This document shows positions 27,716-35,796 of a stretch of 64,000 nucleotides of DNA, piece after piece. Where the stretch lies: NCBI RefSeq assembly GCF_024733015.1, contig NZ_JANKJG010000013.1, positions 1-64,000 of the forward strand, in the 5' to 3' direction. Every line of letters starts with the position of its first letter. Within the stretch, counting starts at the first letter, position 1. The notes below the pieces were generated by a model that was given only the letters and a program-made list of their open reading frames with translations, made no database searches and had not been told where the DNA came from. The stretch comes from Pseudosulfitobacter koreensis (GTDB lineage Bacteria; Pseudomonadota; Alphaproteobacteria; Rhodobacterales; Rhodobacteraceae). Position numbers and translations under genes: made by a program.

Positions 27716-27996
27716 CAGCTTCCGAACTGATGGACATCGCGCTGATCATCGCCTTTGTCGCGCTGGCGCTGGGACAAATCCTGTCGATGCTGCGCCTTTT
27801 GCTGGGGCCGACCCCCGGCGACCGAATTCTGGCGCTGGACACGATGGTGATCAACGCGTTGGGGCTGGTGCTGGTCCTGGGCATTCACCAGGGCGTTCAG
27901 ATCTATTTCGAGGTTTCGTTGCTGATCGCCATGCTGGGCTTTGTGTCCACCGTGGCGCTGGCGCGGTTCTTGCTGCGGGGAGACATCATCGAATGA
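27712..27996 (+). CDS. phaF: Mrp/Pha antiporter subunit F
   Basis: 94-residue protein with three transmembrane helices, including RLLLGPTPGDRILALDTM, which is the family signature of MrpF. It sits in the conserved order E-F-G with 4-base overlaps on both sides. Confidence 0.92.
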   Translation: MTASELMDIALIIAFVALALGQILSMLRLLLGPTPGDRILALDTMVINALGLVLVLGIHQGVQIYFEVSLLIAMLGFVSTVALARFLLRGDIIE

Positions 27997-28385
27997 CTGC
28001 TGAGACAATCGGCACCTATGCCGTCGCCATTTTCCTGCTGATCGGATCGGCCTTTGTGCTGATCGGGGTGATCGGTCTGCTGAAATTCAGCGACCCGATG
28101 ACGCGCCTGCACGCGCCGACCAAGGTGGGCACCATCGGCATCGGCATGTTGCTGATGGCGTCGATGGTCCATTCCTTCGTTGCGGGCGAAGGGTCGCTGC
28201 ACGAGCTGCTGATCATGGCGTTTCTCTTTGTCACCGCACCGATTTCGGCGAATTTCATCGCCAAGGTGAACATCCATCAGGCGGTCAGCGACGCGCCGCC
28301 ACGGCCGCCGCGCGATGACACCTGGGCCACGCTGAACTCGCCCGACAGTGATGACGAGGACCTTGAGAATCGCGGGCAGGCGTGA
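27993..28385 (+). CDS. phaG: Mrp/Pha antiporter subunit G
   Basis: 130 residues, three transmembrane helices; the motif KFSDPMTRLHAPTKVGTIGI is typical of MrpG. A hydrophilic C-terminal tail of about 35 residues follows. The real start is ATG 27993, overlapping the phaF stop; the longer open frame upstream belongs to no product. The stop is only 15 bases from the convergent polyamine permease gene, with no obvious hairpin between. Confidence 0.92.
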   Translation: MTAETIGTYAVAIFLLIGSAFVLIGVIGLLKFSDPMTRLHAPTKVGTIGIGMLLMASMVHSFVAGEGSLHELLIMAFLFVTAPISANFIAKVNIHQAVSDAPPRPPRDDTWATLNSPDSDDEDLENRGQA

Positions 28386-28400
28386 GCCGCCCGGCCCGCC

Positions 28401-29255
28401 TCAGTCTTCGCGCTTTTGCAGCAGGAGCGAGGCGAGACCCAGCAGAGCAGAGACCACGATCAGCAAAAGCGACACCGCGTTCAGCACCGGAGTCGAGCCC
28501 AGCTTGAGCCGGTCGAACATGGTGATGGTCAGCGGCGCGTCGGACCCGACGAGCATTAGCGTGGTGTTGAAGTTCTCGAAGCTCATCAGCACCGCAACCA
28601 CGCCCGCCGCCCCCATCGCCGGATAGAGAAACGGCAGGGTCACGGCGCGCACCGCTCCGAAAGGCGTCGCGCCAAGGTTCAACGCCGCCTCTTCCAGGCT
28701 GGTGTCGAACTTTTGCAGACGCGCCGAGATGACCAGCGTGGCGAAGGTGGTGATAAACGAGAACTGTCCCAGCACCACCAATATCAGACCGGGCCGCAAG
28801 CCGTCGAACCACAGGCCGGTGGCATCCTCGAGGGTGTTGGCGACCGAAGACGAGAACACCAGAATCGAGATGCCAAGGATGATGCCGGGAATGATCAGCG
28901 GCAGCAGCATCAGGATATAAAGGAACCCCTTGCCGCGAAAGTCATGGCGCACGAACAGGAATGCGTTGCACGTGCCCACGAAGACAGCCAGCAGCGACAC
29001 CCAGAAGGCCACGACACCAGAAGTCACGACCGACCGCAGGATGGGCCGTTCGTTGAAGACGCCCACATAGGGCGCCTCGTCACCGAAAAACCAGGCCCAT
29101 GTGAACCCCTCCCACGGGAGCGAGGGGAACACGGAATCGTTGAAGGCAAAGACGCAGACCGTCGCCAGCGGCAGCGCCAGATAGAGGAAGAACAGTGTTA
29201 CATAGGCCCTGTAGGTCCACTTGAATGCGCCGCTTTGGGGGATGCCGGTGATCAT
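28401..29255 (-). CDS. potC: Polyamine-type ABC transporter permease (PotC-like)
   Basis: 284-residue inner-membrane permease with six hydrophobic segments and the EAA loop (EEAALNLGATPFGAVRAVTLP) that contacts the ATPase. The family is spermidine/putrescine ABC permease II. The start ATG at 29255 overlaps the PotB-like stop (ATGA). Last gene of a potD-potA-potB-potC operon. Substrate specificity for a given polyamine cannot be read from sequence. Confidence 0.9.
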   Translation of the reverse strand: MITGIPQSGAFKWTYRAYVTLFFLYLALPLATVCVFAFNDSVFPSLPWEGFTWAWFFGDEAPYVGVFNERPILRSVVTSGVVAFWVSLLAVFVGTCNAFLFVRHDFRGKGFLYILMLLPLIIPGIILGISILVFSSSVANTLEDATGLWFDGLRPGLILVVLGQFSFITTFATLVISARLQKFDTSLEEAALNLGATPFGAVRAVTLPFLYPAMGAAGVVAVLMSFENFNTTLMLVGSDAPLTITMFDRLKLGSTPVLNAVSLLLIVVSALLGLASLLLQKRED

Positions 29256-30118
29256 GTGCGCGCCATCGTCTTGCCCAGTGATTGCCGCGACAGCTTGAGG
29301 CCGACGAAGACGATCAGCGACGACAGACCGAGGAGCAGGAAGCCGAAGGCCGAGCCGAGTTCCCAGTTGAAGCGCGTGATGAACTGGCTGTAGATCAGCC
29401 CGGTGAACCACAGGCTGTCCTTGCCGCCCAACAGGATCGGGGTCAGGTAGTTGCCCAGGCTGAGCATGAACACCACGATGCAACCCGACACGATACCGGG
29501 CATGGCGTGGGGGATCACGATCTCGCGCAGGATGGCGAAACCGCTGGCGCCCAGATCATAGCCCGCCTCGATCAGGCTGTCGTCGAGACTGTCGAGCGTA
29601 GTCACCAGCGGGACGACCATGAACAGCATCGACGTGTAAACCAACCCGGTCATGATCGCCGCGTCGTTATACAGCATCTCGACCGGACCATCGACCAGAC
29701 CGAGGTATTGCAGCAGGTTCGAGAATACGCCGGTTTCGCGCAGCAGGATCATCCAGCCGAAGGTGCGCACCAACTCGCTGACCCAGAACGGGATCAGGCA
29801 CATCAGGAACAGCGTGGTCTTGGCCCGCCCGCGCGTCAGCTTGGCGATGTAATAGGCGATGGGAAAGCCGATCAGCAGCGTCAGCGCCGTGGCGGCAATC
29901 GACATATATGCGGTGCGCGCGAAGGTGTTCCAATAGAGCGGTTCGTTGAAGAACACGGCGTAGTTGGCAAAACTGGTTTCGTATTCGCGCACGCCGACCT
30001 TTTCGCGCAGTGACACCAGGAACATGCCGATATGCGGCAAGATGATCAGCGTCACCAGCCAGATCAGCAGCGGTGCCATCAGCAGCCAGAACGCCAGTTT
30101 CGAACGGTCAGAGGCCAT
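29252..30118 (-). CDS. potB: Polyamine-type ABC transporter permease (PotB-like)
   Basis: 288 residues, six hydrophobic segments, EAA loop EAGYDLGASGFAILREIVIP. The ATG at 30118 lies inside the end of the ATPase gene (11-base overlap) after a GCAGGGGG ribosome binding site; a longer frame to 30178 is out of line with the family. Partner of the PotC-like permease. Confidence 0.9.
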   Translation of the reverse strand: MASDRSKLAFWLLMAPLLIWLVTLIILPHIGMFLVSLREKVGVREYETSFANYAVFFNEPLYWNTFARTAYMSIAATALTLLIGFPIAYYIAKLTRGRAKTTLFLMCLIPFWVSELVRTFGWMILLRETGVFSNLLQYLGLVDGPVEMLYNDAAIMTGLVYTSMLFMVVPLVTTLDSLDDSLIEAGYDLGASGFAILREIVIPHAMPGIVSGCIVVFMLSLGNYLTPILLGGKDSLWFTGLIYSQFITRFNWELGSAFGFLLLGLSSLIVFVGLKLSRQSLGKTMART

Positions 30119-31223
30119 GTGCGCCCCCTGCCCGGTAAACCCGTGTCTGCTGCGGCTCCCACCCGAAGGCGATGACATCGCCCTGCGCCAGATCGCGGAA
30201 CTCTCCGGTCTGGGGCAAGGCCATGCTCATTTCCGCGCCCGTCGTCAGATCGCGCAGGATCAGCTGGCTGTTGGCCCCGTTGAAAAGGATATTCTCGACC
30301 TTGCCCTCGCTGGTGTTGCCCAGTTGCGCAAGATCAGCGGCGGAGCGCGACAGGCGGATCGCTTCGGGGCGCACGAAGACATCGACCTTGTCACCATGGC
30401 TCAGGCCCCTGCCCGCCTCGACCCCGCGCAGGGCCTTGCCCTCGGCCGTGACCATCTGCACCGCGCCGCTGTCGGCGCTTTCCACGGTCGCGGCAAAGCG
30501 GTTGGCCTCACCGACGAAACCCGCGACGAATGAGGTGGCGGGTTCGTAGTAAAGCTCTTTCGCGGTGCCCAACTGTTCGAAGACGCCGTGGTTCATCACG
30601 GCAATCTGGTCAGACATCACCAGCGCTTCGGACTGGTCGTGGGTGATATAGACGAAGGTGGTGTTGAATTCGGATTGCAGCTGCTTGAGCTCGATCTTCA
30701 TGTGTTCGCGCAGTTTCAGGTCCAGCGCGCCAAGGGGTTCGTCCAGCAACAGCACGTCCGGTTCAAGCACCATGCAGCGGGCGATCGCGACCCGTTGTTT
30801 CTGCCCGCCCGAGAGCGAACTTACCGGACGCTCGGCCACGCCGCCCAGGCCCACACGCTCAAGCACACGCTCGACCTGCTGTTTCACGTCCGTCTTGTTC
30901 ACGCCGCGCTGGCGCAGGCCAAAGCCTACATTCGCGCCGATGTTCATCATCGGGAACAGGGCAAGGTGTTGAAACACCATCGAAACCGGGCGTTTGTTCG
31001 GTGGGACGTCCAGCATAGATTTGCCCTTGATCAGCAGATCGCCGCCCGAAGGTTTCTGGAACCCCGCGATCATGCGCAAAAGCGTGGTCTTGCCGCATCC
31101 CGACGGGCCCAGAATGGAAAAGAATGTGCCCTGCGGCACAGAAAAACTGACGTCTTTCACCGCCTTGAAATCATCGAAGTTCTTCGAAATCGCACGGCAT
31201 TCCAGATCGGGTGTTTCGGACAT
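30108..31223 (-). CDS. potA: Polyamine-type ABC transporter ATPase (PotA-like)
   Basis: 371-residue ATPase. Walker A GPSGCGKT, signature LSGGQKQRVAIAR, Walker B VLLLDEPLGALD and the H-loop THDQSEAL are intact. A C-terminal TOBE-type regulatory domain (about residues 270-371) is normal for the family. It powers import by PotB/PotC. It is separated from the upstream binding-protein gene by a terminator-like hairpin, so it is probably expressed at a lower level. Confidence 0.92.
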   Translation of the reverse strand: MSETPDLECRAISKNFDDFKAVKDVSFSVPQGTFFSILGPSGCGKTTLLRMIAGFQKPSGGDLLIKGKSMLDVPPNKRPVSMVFQHLALFPMMNIGANVGFGLRQRGVNKTDVKQQVERVLERVGLGGVAERPVSSLSGGQKQRVAIARCMVLEPDVLLLDEPLGALDLKLREHMKIELKQLQSEFNTTFVYITHDQSEALVMSDQIAVMNHGVFEQLGTAKELYYEPATSFVAGFVGEANRFAATVESADSGAVQMVTAEGKALRGVEAGRGLSHGDKVDVFVRPEAIRLSRSAADLAQLGNTSEGKVENILFNGANSQLILRDLTTGAEMSMALPQTGEFRDLAQGDVIAFGWEPQQTRVYRAGGAHGL

Positions 31224-31239
31224 CGCTTGCAGCCTTCAT

Positions 31240-31270
31240 AAAAACGGGAAGCGCGGGGTGCGCGCTTCCC
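31240..31270 (-). terminator. Intercistronic terminator after the polyamine-binding protein gene
   Basis: GGGAAGCGCG (31246-31255) and CGCGCTTCCC (31261-31270) form a perfect 10-bp stem with a 5-base loop. On the minus strand it is followed by GTTTTTATG, a short T-tract. It lies between the binding-protein stop and the ATPase start, so it probably acts as a partial terminator that keeps the binding protein in excess. Confidence 0.8.
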
Positions 31271-31292
31271 TATCGTCACGTTTTCAACAGCC

Positions 31293-32354
31293 TTAGTTTG
31301 CGGCGTTGATCCGGTCCAGTGCGGCGCCTTCCATGGCTTCCAGACCTGCGGGCACCGACGGATACCATTTGATGTTGTCGATGGCTTCCTGCGGGAAGCT
31401 TGCCTGATACTTGGCCTTCAGCGCGTCGTCGACATTGGCGTCGCCGCCCTGTGATGCGGTGAAGTTGCCCGCCGAGGCGGTGATCATCGCCGCAATCTCG
31501 GGCTGCATGACGAAGTTGATCCAGTCATAGGCGGCATCGTCGGCACGACCGCGCGCGGGCAGTGCGAAGGTGTCGATCCAGCCCAGAGCGCCCGCGGCAG
31601 GGGCCACGAAGGTGATGTCGGCGTTGTCGTCGTTCAGCTGCCAGCCGCCCGTGTCCCATGCCATGGAGGCCACGACTTCGCCGGACCGCATCAGGTTCTT
31701 CAGCTCGTCGCCGCCATCCCAATAGGTTTTGACGTTGGCCTTGCACTCGGTCAGCTTTGCTTCGACCTGGTCGAGGATTTCTTTATACGCCGCTTCGTCG
31801 CCATAGGCCGCGAAGGGATCGAGACCCATCGAAAAGGCAAAGCCGATCAGCGTCGGGCGCTTGAGACGGTAGGACACCTTGCCCGCGACATCGTCGTTGC
31901 ACAGGTCGGTGTAATCCTTCACGTCACCCGCCATCGCGGTGTTAACGACCAGACCCGAAGTGCCCCAGACGTGTGGCACGGCGTAAACCTCGCCCTCGAC
32001 GGTGGTATTGCCCTTGGTCGCTTCCAGCATCGACGGGATGAACAGCCCGGTTTCGATCTTGGACATATCGAGCGGCTTGTAGATGCCGAACTCGGCCTGC
32101 GGGCCGGCGATCCGGTCCTGGCTGGGCTGTGCAAGGTCGAAACCGCCGCCGTTGGTCGCGCGCAGCTTGGCGATCATCTCTTCGTTGTTCGATTTGGTCA
32201 CTTCGACGGTGTGGCCTGTCTGTTCTTCGAACATGGCAATCACGTCGTCGGGCGCGTAGCCGCCCCATGTCAGCAGGCGCAGCGTATCAGCGTTTGCGGC
32301 AACGGATGACAGCAGCATGGCGGCAGCCGTGGATAGGATCAGTTTCGATTTCAT
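31293..32354 (-). CDS. potD: Polyamine ABC transporter substrate-binding protein (PotD/PotF-like)
   Basis: 353-residue periplasmic protein with a Sec signal peptide (KLILSTAAAMLLSSVAANA, cleavage about residue 22). The mature start DTLRLLTWGGYAPDD is characteristic of spermidine/putrescine-binding proteins, and the C-terminal NIKWYPSVP region also fits. The frame extends far upstream, but GGAG nine bases before ATG 32354 and the signal peptide fix the start. First gene of the operon. Confidence 0.9.
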   Translation of the reverse strand: MKSKLILSTAAAMLLSSVAANADTLRLLTWGGYAPDDVIAMFEEQTGHTVEVTKSNNEEMIAKLRATNGGGFDLAQPSQDRIAGPQAEFGIYKPLDMSKIETGLFIPSMLEATKGNTTVEGEVYAVPHVWGTSGLVVNTAMAGDVKDYTDLCNDDVAGKVSYRLKRPTLIGFAFSMGLDPFAAYGDEAAYKEILDQVEAKLTECKANVKTYWDGGDELKNLMRSGEVVASMAWDTGGWQLNDDNADITFVAPAAGALGWIDTFALPARGRADDAAYDWINFVMQPEIAAMITASAGNFTASQGGDANVDDALKAKYQASFPQEAIDNIKWYPSVPAGLEAMEGAALDRINAAN

Positions 32355-32628
32355 GTCTATAATCTCCATTCTTAGCCGGTGAAGGGGACGGTAGCCGACC
32401 ACCCCACCGGGACACCTGTCGTTAGACATCCCGTATGACAGTGACATGACAGACATGCCTTGTCCGGGCCTTCCCGTTTGTGAGTAAGGCATTAATTCGG
32501 CACTAAAACAATGGTGTTGAATGGAGGGCGAAGTTGGGCTGCGGCTATGCTTGGCATGCCTGACAGACTTGGACTGAAGATCTGGAAAATGGCTTTTGGG
32601 CAACGACTGTGCCCGAGATGAAATACGC
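32355..32628. other. Upstream region of the polyamine transporter operon
   Basis: No gene is supported in this stretch, which must contain the potD promoter. An in-frame upstream extension of potD exists but has no coding character. Two overlapping GTATGACAG/GACATGACAG-like direct repeats lie at about 32431-32453; their function is unknown. Confidence 0.4.
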
Positions 32629-32662
32629 AAAAAAAAGGGGGCTGGCGTGAACCAGCCCCCTT
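32629..32662 (-). terminator. Rho-independent terminator of the EF-hand gene
   Basis: AAGGGGGCTGG (32635-32645) pairs perfectly with CCAGCCCCCTT (32652-32662) around a 6-base loop. On the minus strand the stem is followed by eight T residues. It ends the leftward transcript of the EF-hand gene, whose stop is 17 bases upstream. Confidence 0.92.
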
Positions 32663-32679
32663 GTAAGAAAGCGAGACGC

Positions 32680-33267
32680 TTACATGACGTCGCCGACCTC
32701 CTGGATTTCGGCTTCGATATCGTCACCGTCGAACCAGCCCTCGAACCAGCCTTCTTCCTCGATGGTCACGACCATGTCGCTGTTCACGTCAGCGGTGTTA
32801 TAGGTGCCGGTAGAGAACTCGTCCTCGGTCAGCGTGCCGTCCGCATCCGTATCCCATGTGGAATAGTACTCATTATCCCACGCATTGCCGAATTCTGTGC
32901 GGTCAATGTAGCCCGAAGAATCGACGTCGTAGTCATTGAACGGCGTTGCGTAGTCGGGGCCATACCAGCGGTTGGCGCCTGCAGTGTATTCGTCTTCGGT
33001 GATCTGCATGTCGTTGTCTGCATCCCAGTTGGCGTACATGCCGGTGGCAAATTCACCTTCGTTCAGACCAACGACGTCGTCGCGATCCCATGCATCATAG
33101 GTGCCAGTGGTGGCGAACTGCGCGTTGAATTCGTCCGACGTCAGACCGGCTGTTCCGTCAGTGTCCCAGTCCGCAGAGCTCCAGGTGCCCTGAGCGCTCG
33201 ACATTGCCGGGACCAGAAGTGCAACCGCCATGGAGATTGCGCTCAACTTCTTGATATGATTAAACAT
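32680..33267 (-). CDS. Secreted protein with six EF-hand-like calcium loops
   Basis: 195 residues. A signal peptide (KKLSAISMAVALLVPAMSSA, cleavage after Ala25) is followed by a very acidic mature chain. Six 12-residue loops start with Asp and end with Glu at residues 35-46, 61-72, 82-93, 114-125, 139-150 and 160-171. Loops 4 (DVDSSGYIDRTE) and 5 (DTDADGTLTEDE) are canonical; the others lack Gly at position 6. Most loops are preceded by Trp or Tyr (for example WDTD, WDRD, WDAD). AAGGAGG at six bases fixes ATG 33267. Probably a periplasmic or extracellular calcium-binding protein; no enzyme domain is visible. It has its own strong terminator. Confidence 0.85.
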   Translation of the reverse strand: MFNHIKKLSAISMAVALLVPAMSSAQGTWSSADWDTDGTAGLTSDEFNAQFATTGTYDAWDRDDVVGLNEGEFATGMYANWDADNDMQITEDEYTAGANRWYGPDYATPFNDYDVDSSGYIDRTEFGNAWDNEYYSTWDTDADGTLTEDEFSTGTYNTADVNSDMVVTIEEEGWFEGWFDGDDIEAEIQEVGDVM

Positions 33268-33475
33268 GTTGTTCCTCCTTTTCTCAATGAACCAGCGATG
33301 CCCCCTCATGGTTCATCGCCGTTTCCTGATGTCTCAACACCTGATGCGAGGGTCTGTTCCGAAGGTTTTCAGATGGGCAGAACTTCGCGCAAATCATCAC
33401 TTGGATGTGCCCGAAGCGTTGGAACCCGCGTAGCCCGTACGCGGAACGACATCGCGGATCAGACGTTATCGGGGC

Positions 33476-33958
33476 ATGAGAACAGCCCGCCAGAAACACC
33501 CGCTGAACCCGCTTGGACTTTTGATCGTCGCCATGTCGTTTTGCTGGGCGCAGACCGCCGCTGCGCAGGAGAGGACACCCGCGCCCAATGCCCAGACCGG
33601 CCACACGGCGGATTGGGTCGACAGCGCCTTGCATTGGACCGTGCGCGCCATCGAATTCGTGGGTATCGGGGCCATCGTGGTGGGTGCTGTCGCATCTGTC
33701 TGGATTTACCTCGCGCGCATATCCCGCGAGGGCCCTGGCCGCGAGAACTATCACAATCTGCGGTCCTCGCTGGGGCGGTCAATCCTGCTGGGGCTGGAGT
33801 TTCTGGTTGCCGCCGACATCATCAATACAGTGGCAATAGACCCGACGCTGGAAAGCGTTGCGGTGTTGGCTGCCGTGGTGGCGGTGCGAACCTTCCTCAG
33901 CTTTGCGCTGGAAACCGAGATCACCGGGAGATTGCCGTGGAAGTCGGGCGGCGACTGA
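33476..33958 (+). CDS. DUF1622 family membrane protein
   Basis: 160 residues with an N-terminal signal-like segment (LLIVAMSFCWAQTAAAQ) and two to three further hydrophobic helices. The C-terminal pattern LGRSILLGLEFLVAADIINT, VAIDPTLESV and RTFLSFALETEI matches DUF1622 membrane proteins, whose function is not known. The start is uncertain: ATG 33476 has no clear Shine-Dalgarno and a second ATG lies 57 bases downstream. A perfect CCGCGTA-GCCCG-TACGCGG palindrome lies about 30 bases upstream (33426-33444) and may be an operator. Confidence 0.75.
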   Translation: MRTARQKHPLNPLGLLIVAMSFCWAQTAAAQERTPAPNAQTGHTADWVDSALHWTVRAIEFVGIGAIVVGAVASVWIYLARISREGPGRENYHNLRSSLGRSILLGLEFLVAADIINTVAIDPTLESVAVLAAVVAVRTFLSFALETEITGRLPWKSGGD

Positions 33959-33976
33959 CAAGCCGCCGCCTGTCAC

Positions 33977-34852
33977 TTAACTCCTGCAGGCGTAAAAACC
34001 CCGGTAGCCTGCGGTCAGCCCCTCGTCCAATTCCAGATGCATGTCCGCCTCGGACGGCTCCGTGCCGACCGGTGCAAGGGTCGCGTCGTCCTCGCCTGTG
34101 GGCGGGCCGATGCGGATGGTCAGGCCATCGACGCTGAGTTCGGTGGCCGAGGCGACGTCGAGACGCACCAGATCACCGCTGAGCTTTACCAGACCGGCGG
34201 TCTGGCCGGCCACGTCGCCGATGGCGAGCACGGGCGCACTGTCGGTGGTGTAGGTAAAGCTGCAGGACTGACCGTTGGGGAACAGCGCCGCGATATCCTG
34301 CGGCGACAGGAAGCCGGGGTCGAGCACCTCGACATGGGCGGTGGAGAGGGCCTGATCGAGGCTGACGATCGTGGCGGTCGGCTGCTCTTCCGACATGACT
34401 GCCTTGCCCGACGCTTCGATGGAGTTGATCAGATAGCGCATCTCGGCGATTTCCTTGTCCTGGGCAAAGATGATCTCATCCGCCAACTTGCGCACGCGTG
34501 GGTCGGAGATGTTCGCGCGGTTCGAGGTCATGACCGCGATCGAGTGGTGCGGGATCATCGCGCGCATATAGCTGGTGTCGGCGACAGTGACCTGACTGCG
34601 CACCAGCCAGAGCGACCCGGCGAAGGCCACGGCGGCGCCAACGAAGATCGCTGCGTTGATCGCCTTGTTGGAATACATCGACAGCATGAAGCTGAGCATG
34701 ATGATGGCCATCGTGGCCCCCATCAGCAGCGCCATGTAGACACGGGTTTCCGACCAGAAGACATGGGTGACGAGATAGGTGTTGAGGTACATCAGCCCGA
34801 ACATCACGACCGTCGAGGTCGCGATCATCGCGGCAAATCTCCAATAAGACAT
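33977..34852 (-). CDS. DUF305 family membrane-anchored protein
   Basis: 291 residues with three or four N-terminal transmembrane helices and then a DUF305 domain with the characteristic MRAMIPHHSIAVMTSNRA and KLADEIIFAQDKEIAEM motifs, whose His, Glu and Met residues suggest metal contact. A C-terminal region of about 120 residues, mostly beta-like, follows (QDIAALFPNGQSCSFTYTTD), which is an addition to the minimal family. GTG 34879 is an alternative start, but AAAGGG precedes ATG 34852. That site is folded into a hairpin. Function unknown; DUF305 proteins often occur with copper or metal-resistance genes, which are not seen here. Confidence 0.82.
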   Translation of the reverse strand: MSYWRFAAMIATSTVVMFGLMYLNTYLVTHVFWSETRVYMALLMGATMAIIMLSFMLSMYSNKAINAAIFVGAAVAFAGSLWLVRSQVTVADTSYMRAMIPHHSIAVMTSNRANISDPRVRKLADEIIFAQDKEIAEMRYLINSIEASGKAVMSEEQPTATIVSLDQALSTAHVEVLDPGFLSPQDIAALFPNGQSCSFTYTTDSAPVLAIGDVAGQTAGLVKLSGDLVRLDVASATELSVDGLTIRIGPPTGEDDATLAPVGTEPSEADMHLELDEGLTAGYRGFYACRS

Positions 34853-34854
34853 AG

Positions 34855-34897
34855 CGTTGGCCCTTTGCTGGTTGTTCACGCAGGTATTGGGCCAACG
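34855..34897 (-). promoter_or_regulatory. Hairpin covering the DUF305 ribosome binding site
   Basis: On the minus strand CGTTGGCCC and GGGCCAACG are perfect 9-base complements (34889-34897 and 34855-34863) separated by 25 bases. The 3' arm contains the GGG of the AAAGGG ribosome binding site and ends two bases before the ATG. Folding would block initiation, so this may be a translational control element. Confidence 0.6.
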
Positions 34898-34953
34898 ACT
34901 TTACAGCACTGGAAGGTTCCCTTGTCGGTTACGACCTGTGCAAGTGGAAGGCG

Positions 34954-35796
34954 CTAGGAGAGCGACTTGAGCACCCGGCGCACCTCGGCTGCATCCGCCG
35001 CATTGGTGAGGCTCGGGGCATGGCCGCACGCGAACTCGGTCGCCTTCGGGCGGGGGCCGCGCTGGCGCATCAGGTCCAGCACATCGGCGGGCAGGATGTC
35101 GGACGTTTCCCCGCGAAACACGTGGCAGGGGGTCATGATCCGGGCGTAGCGGTCCCACGATGTCAGCTCTTCGCGTGACGCGGTGAACTGGATCGTGATG
35201 CGCGGGTCATAGTGCAGCGTCAGTTGCCCGTCGTCGCGCCGCCGCACCGACGTTCGGGCCATCCTGCGCCAATAGGCATCCGGCGCAGTGCCAAACGGGC
35301 GGTAGGCGGCGCGCAGCCATGTCTCGACCTCGGACAGGTGGTCGAACACAGGCGGGTCGCTCACGTAGGTCAGGATACGCTCGATTGCGGGCTCGGGAAT
35401 TTCGGGGCCGATGTCGTTGATCAAAAGACAGCGCAGCCGGTCGGCATGGGGGCCCGAGGCAAGGCGCATCCCGATCAGACCGCCCAGCGAAGTGCCCAGC
35501 CACGCCACACGCTCGAACCCGTAGTGGTCCATCAGGTCGGTCGCGATGCCGCAGTAGTACTCCACGGAATACTCGGCCTCGGGGTTTTGCGACCAGCTGG
35601 ACAGTCCGCGCCCGATGGTGTCGGGGCAGATCACGAAATAGCTGTCGGACAGCGCCTGCGCCAACTCGTCGAAGTCCCGGCCCGTGCGCGCCAAACCGTG
35701 CCACATGACCAGCGGTTTGCTTGACGGATCGCCCCATTCGGTCACGTGGATTTCATGGTCCATTACGGGGACCAGCGAAAACCGCGGCGCGGTCAT
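34954..35796 (-). CDS. Alpha/beta fold hydrolase
   Basis: 280 residues. Oxyanion and nucleophile features are visible: WHGLARTG after strand 3, and the nucleophile elbow GTSLGG with Ser in the middle of the chain; the catalytic His is in FACGHAPSL near the C-terminus. An acid residue after strand 6 or 7 is likely (GETSDILPAD). The start overlaps the LivM stop (ATGA), so it is the last gene of the Liv operon. That linkage suggests it hydrolyses the imported substrate, for example an ester or amide, rather than acting generally. Confidence 0.85.
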   Translation of the reverse strand: MTAPRFSLVPVMDHEIHVTEWGDPSSKPLVMWHGLARTGRDFDELAQALSDSYFVICPDTIGRGLSSWSQNPEAEYSVEYYCGIATDLMDHYGFERVAWLGTSLGGLIGMRLASGPHADRLRCLLINDIGPEIPEPAIERILTYVSDPPVFDHLSEVETWLRAAYRPFGTAPDAYWRRMARTSVRRRDDGQLTLHYDPRITIQFTASREELTSWDRYARIMTPCHVFRGETSDILPADVLDLMRQRGPRPKATEFACGHAPSLTNAADAAEVRRVLKSLS

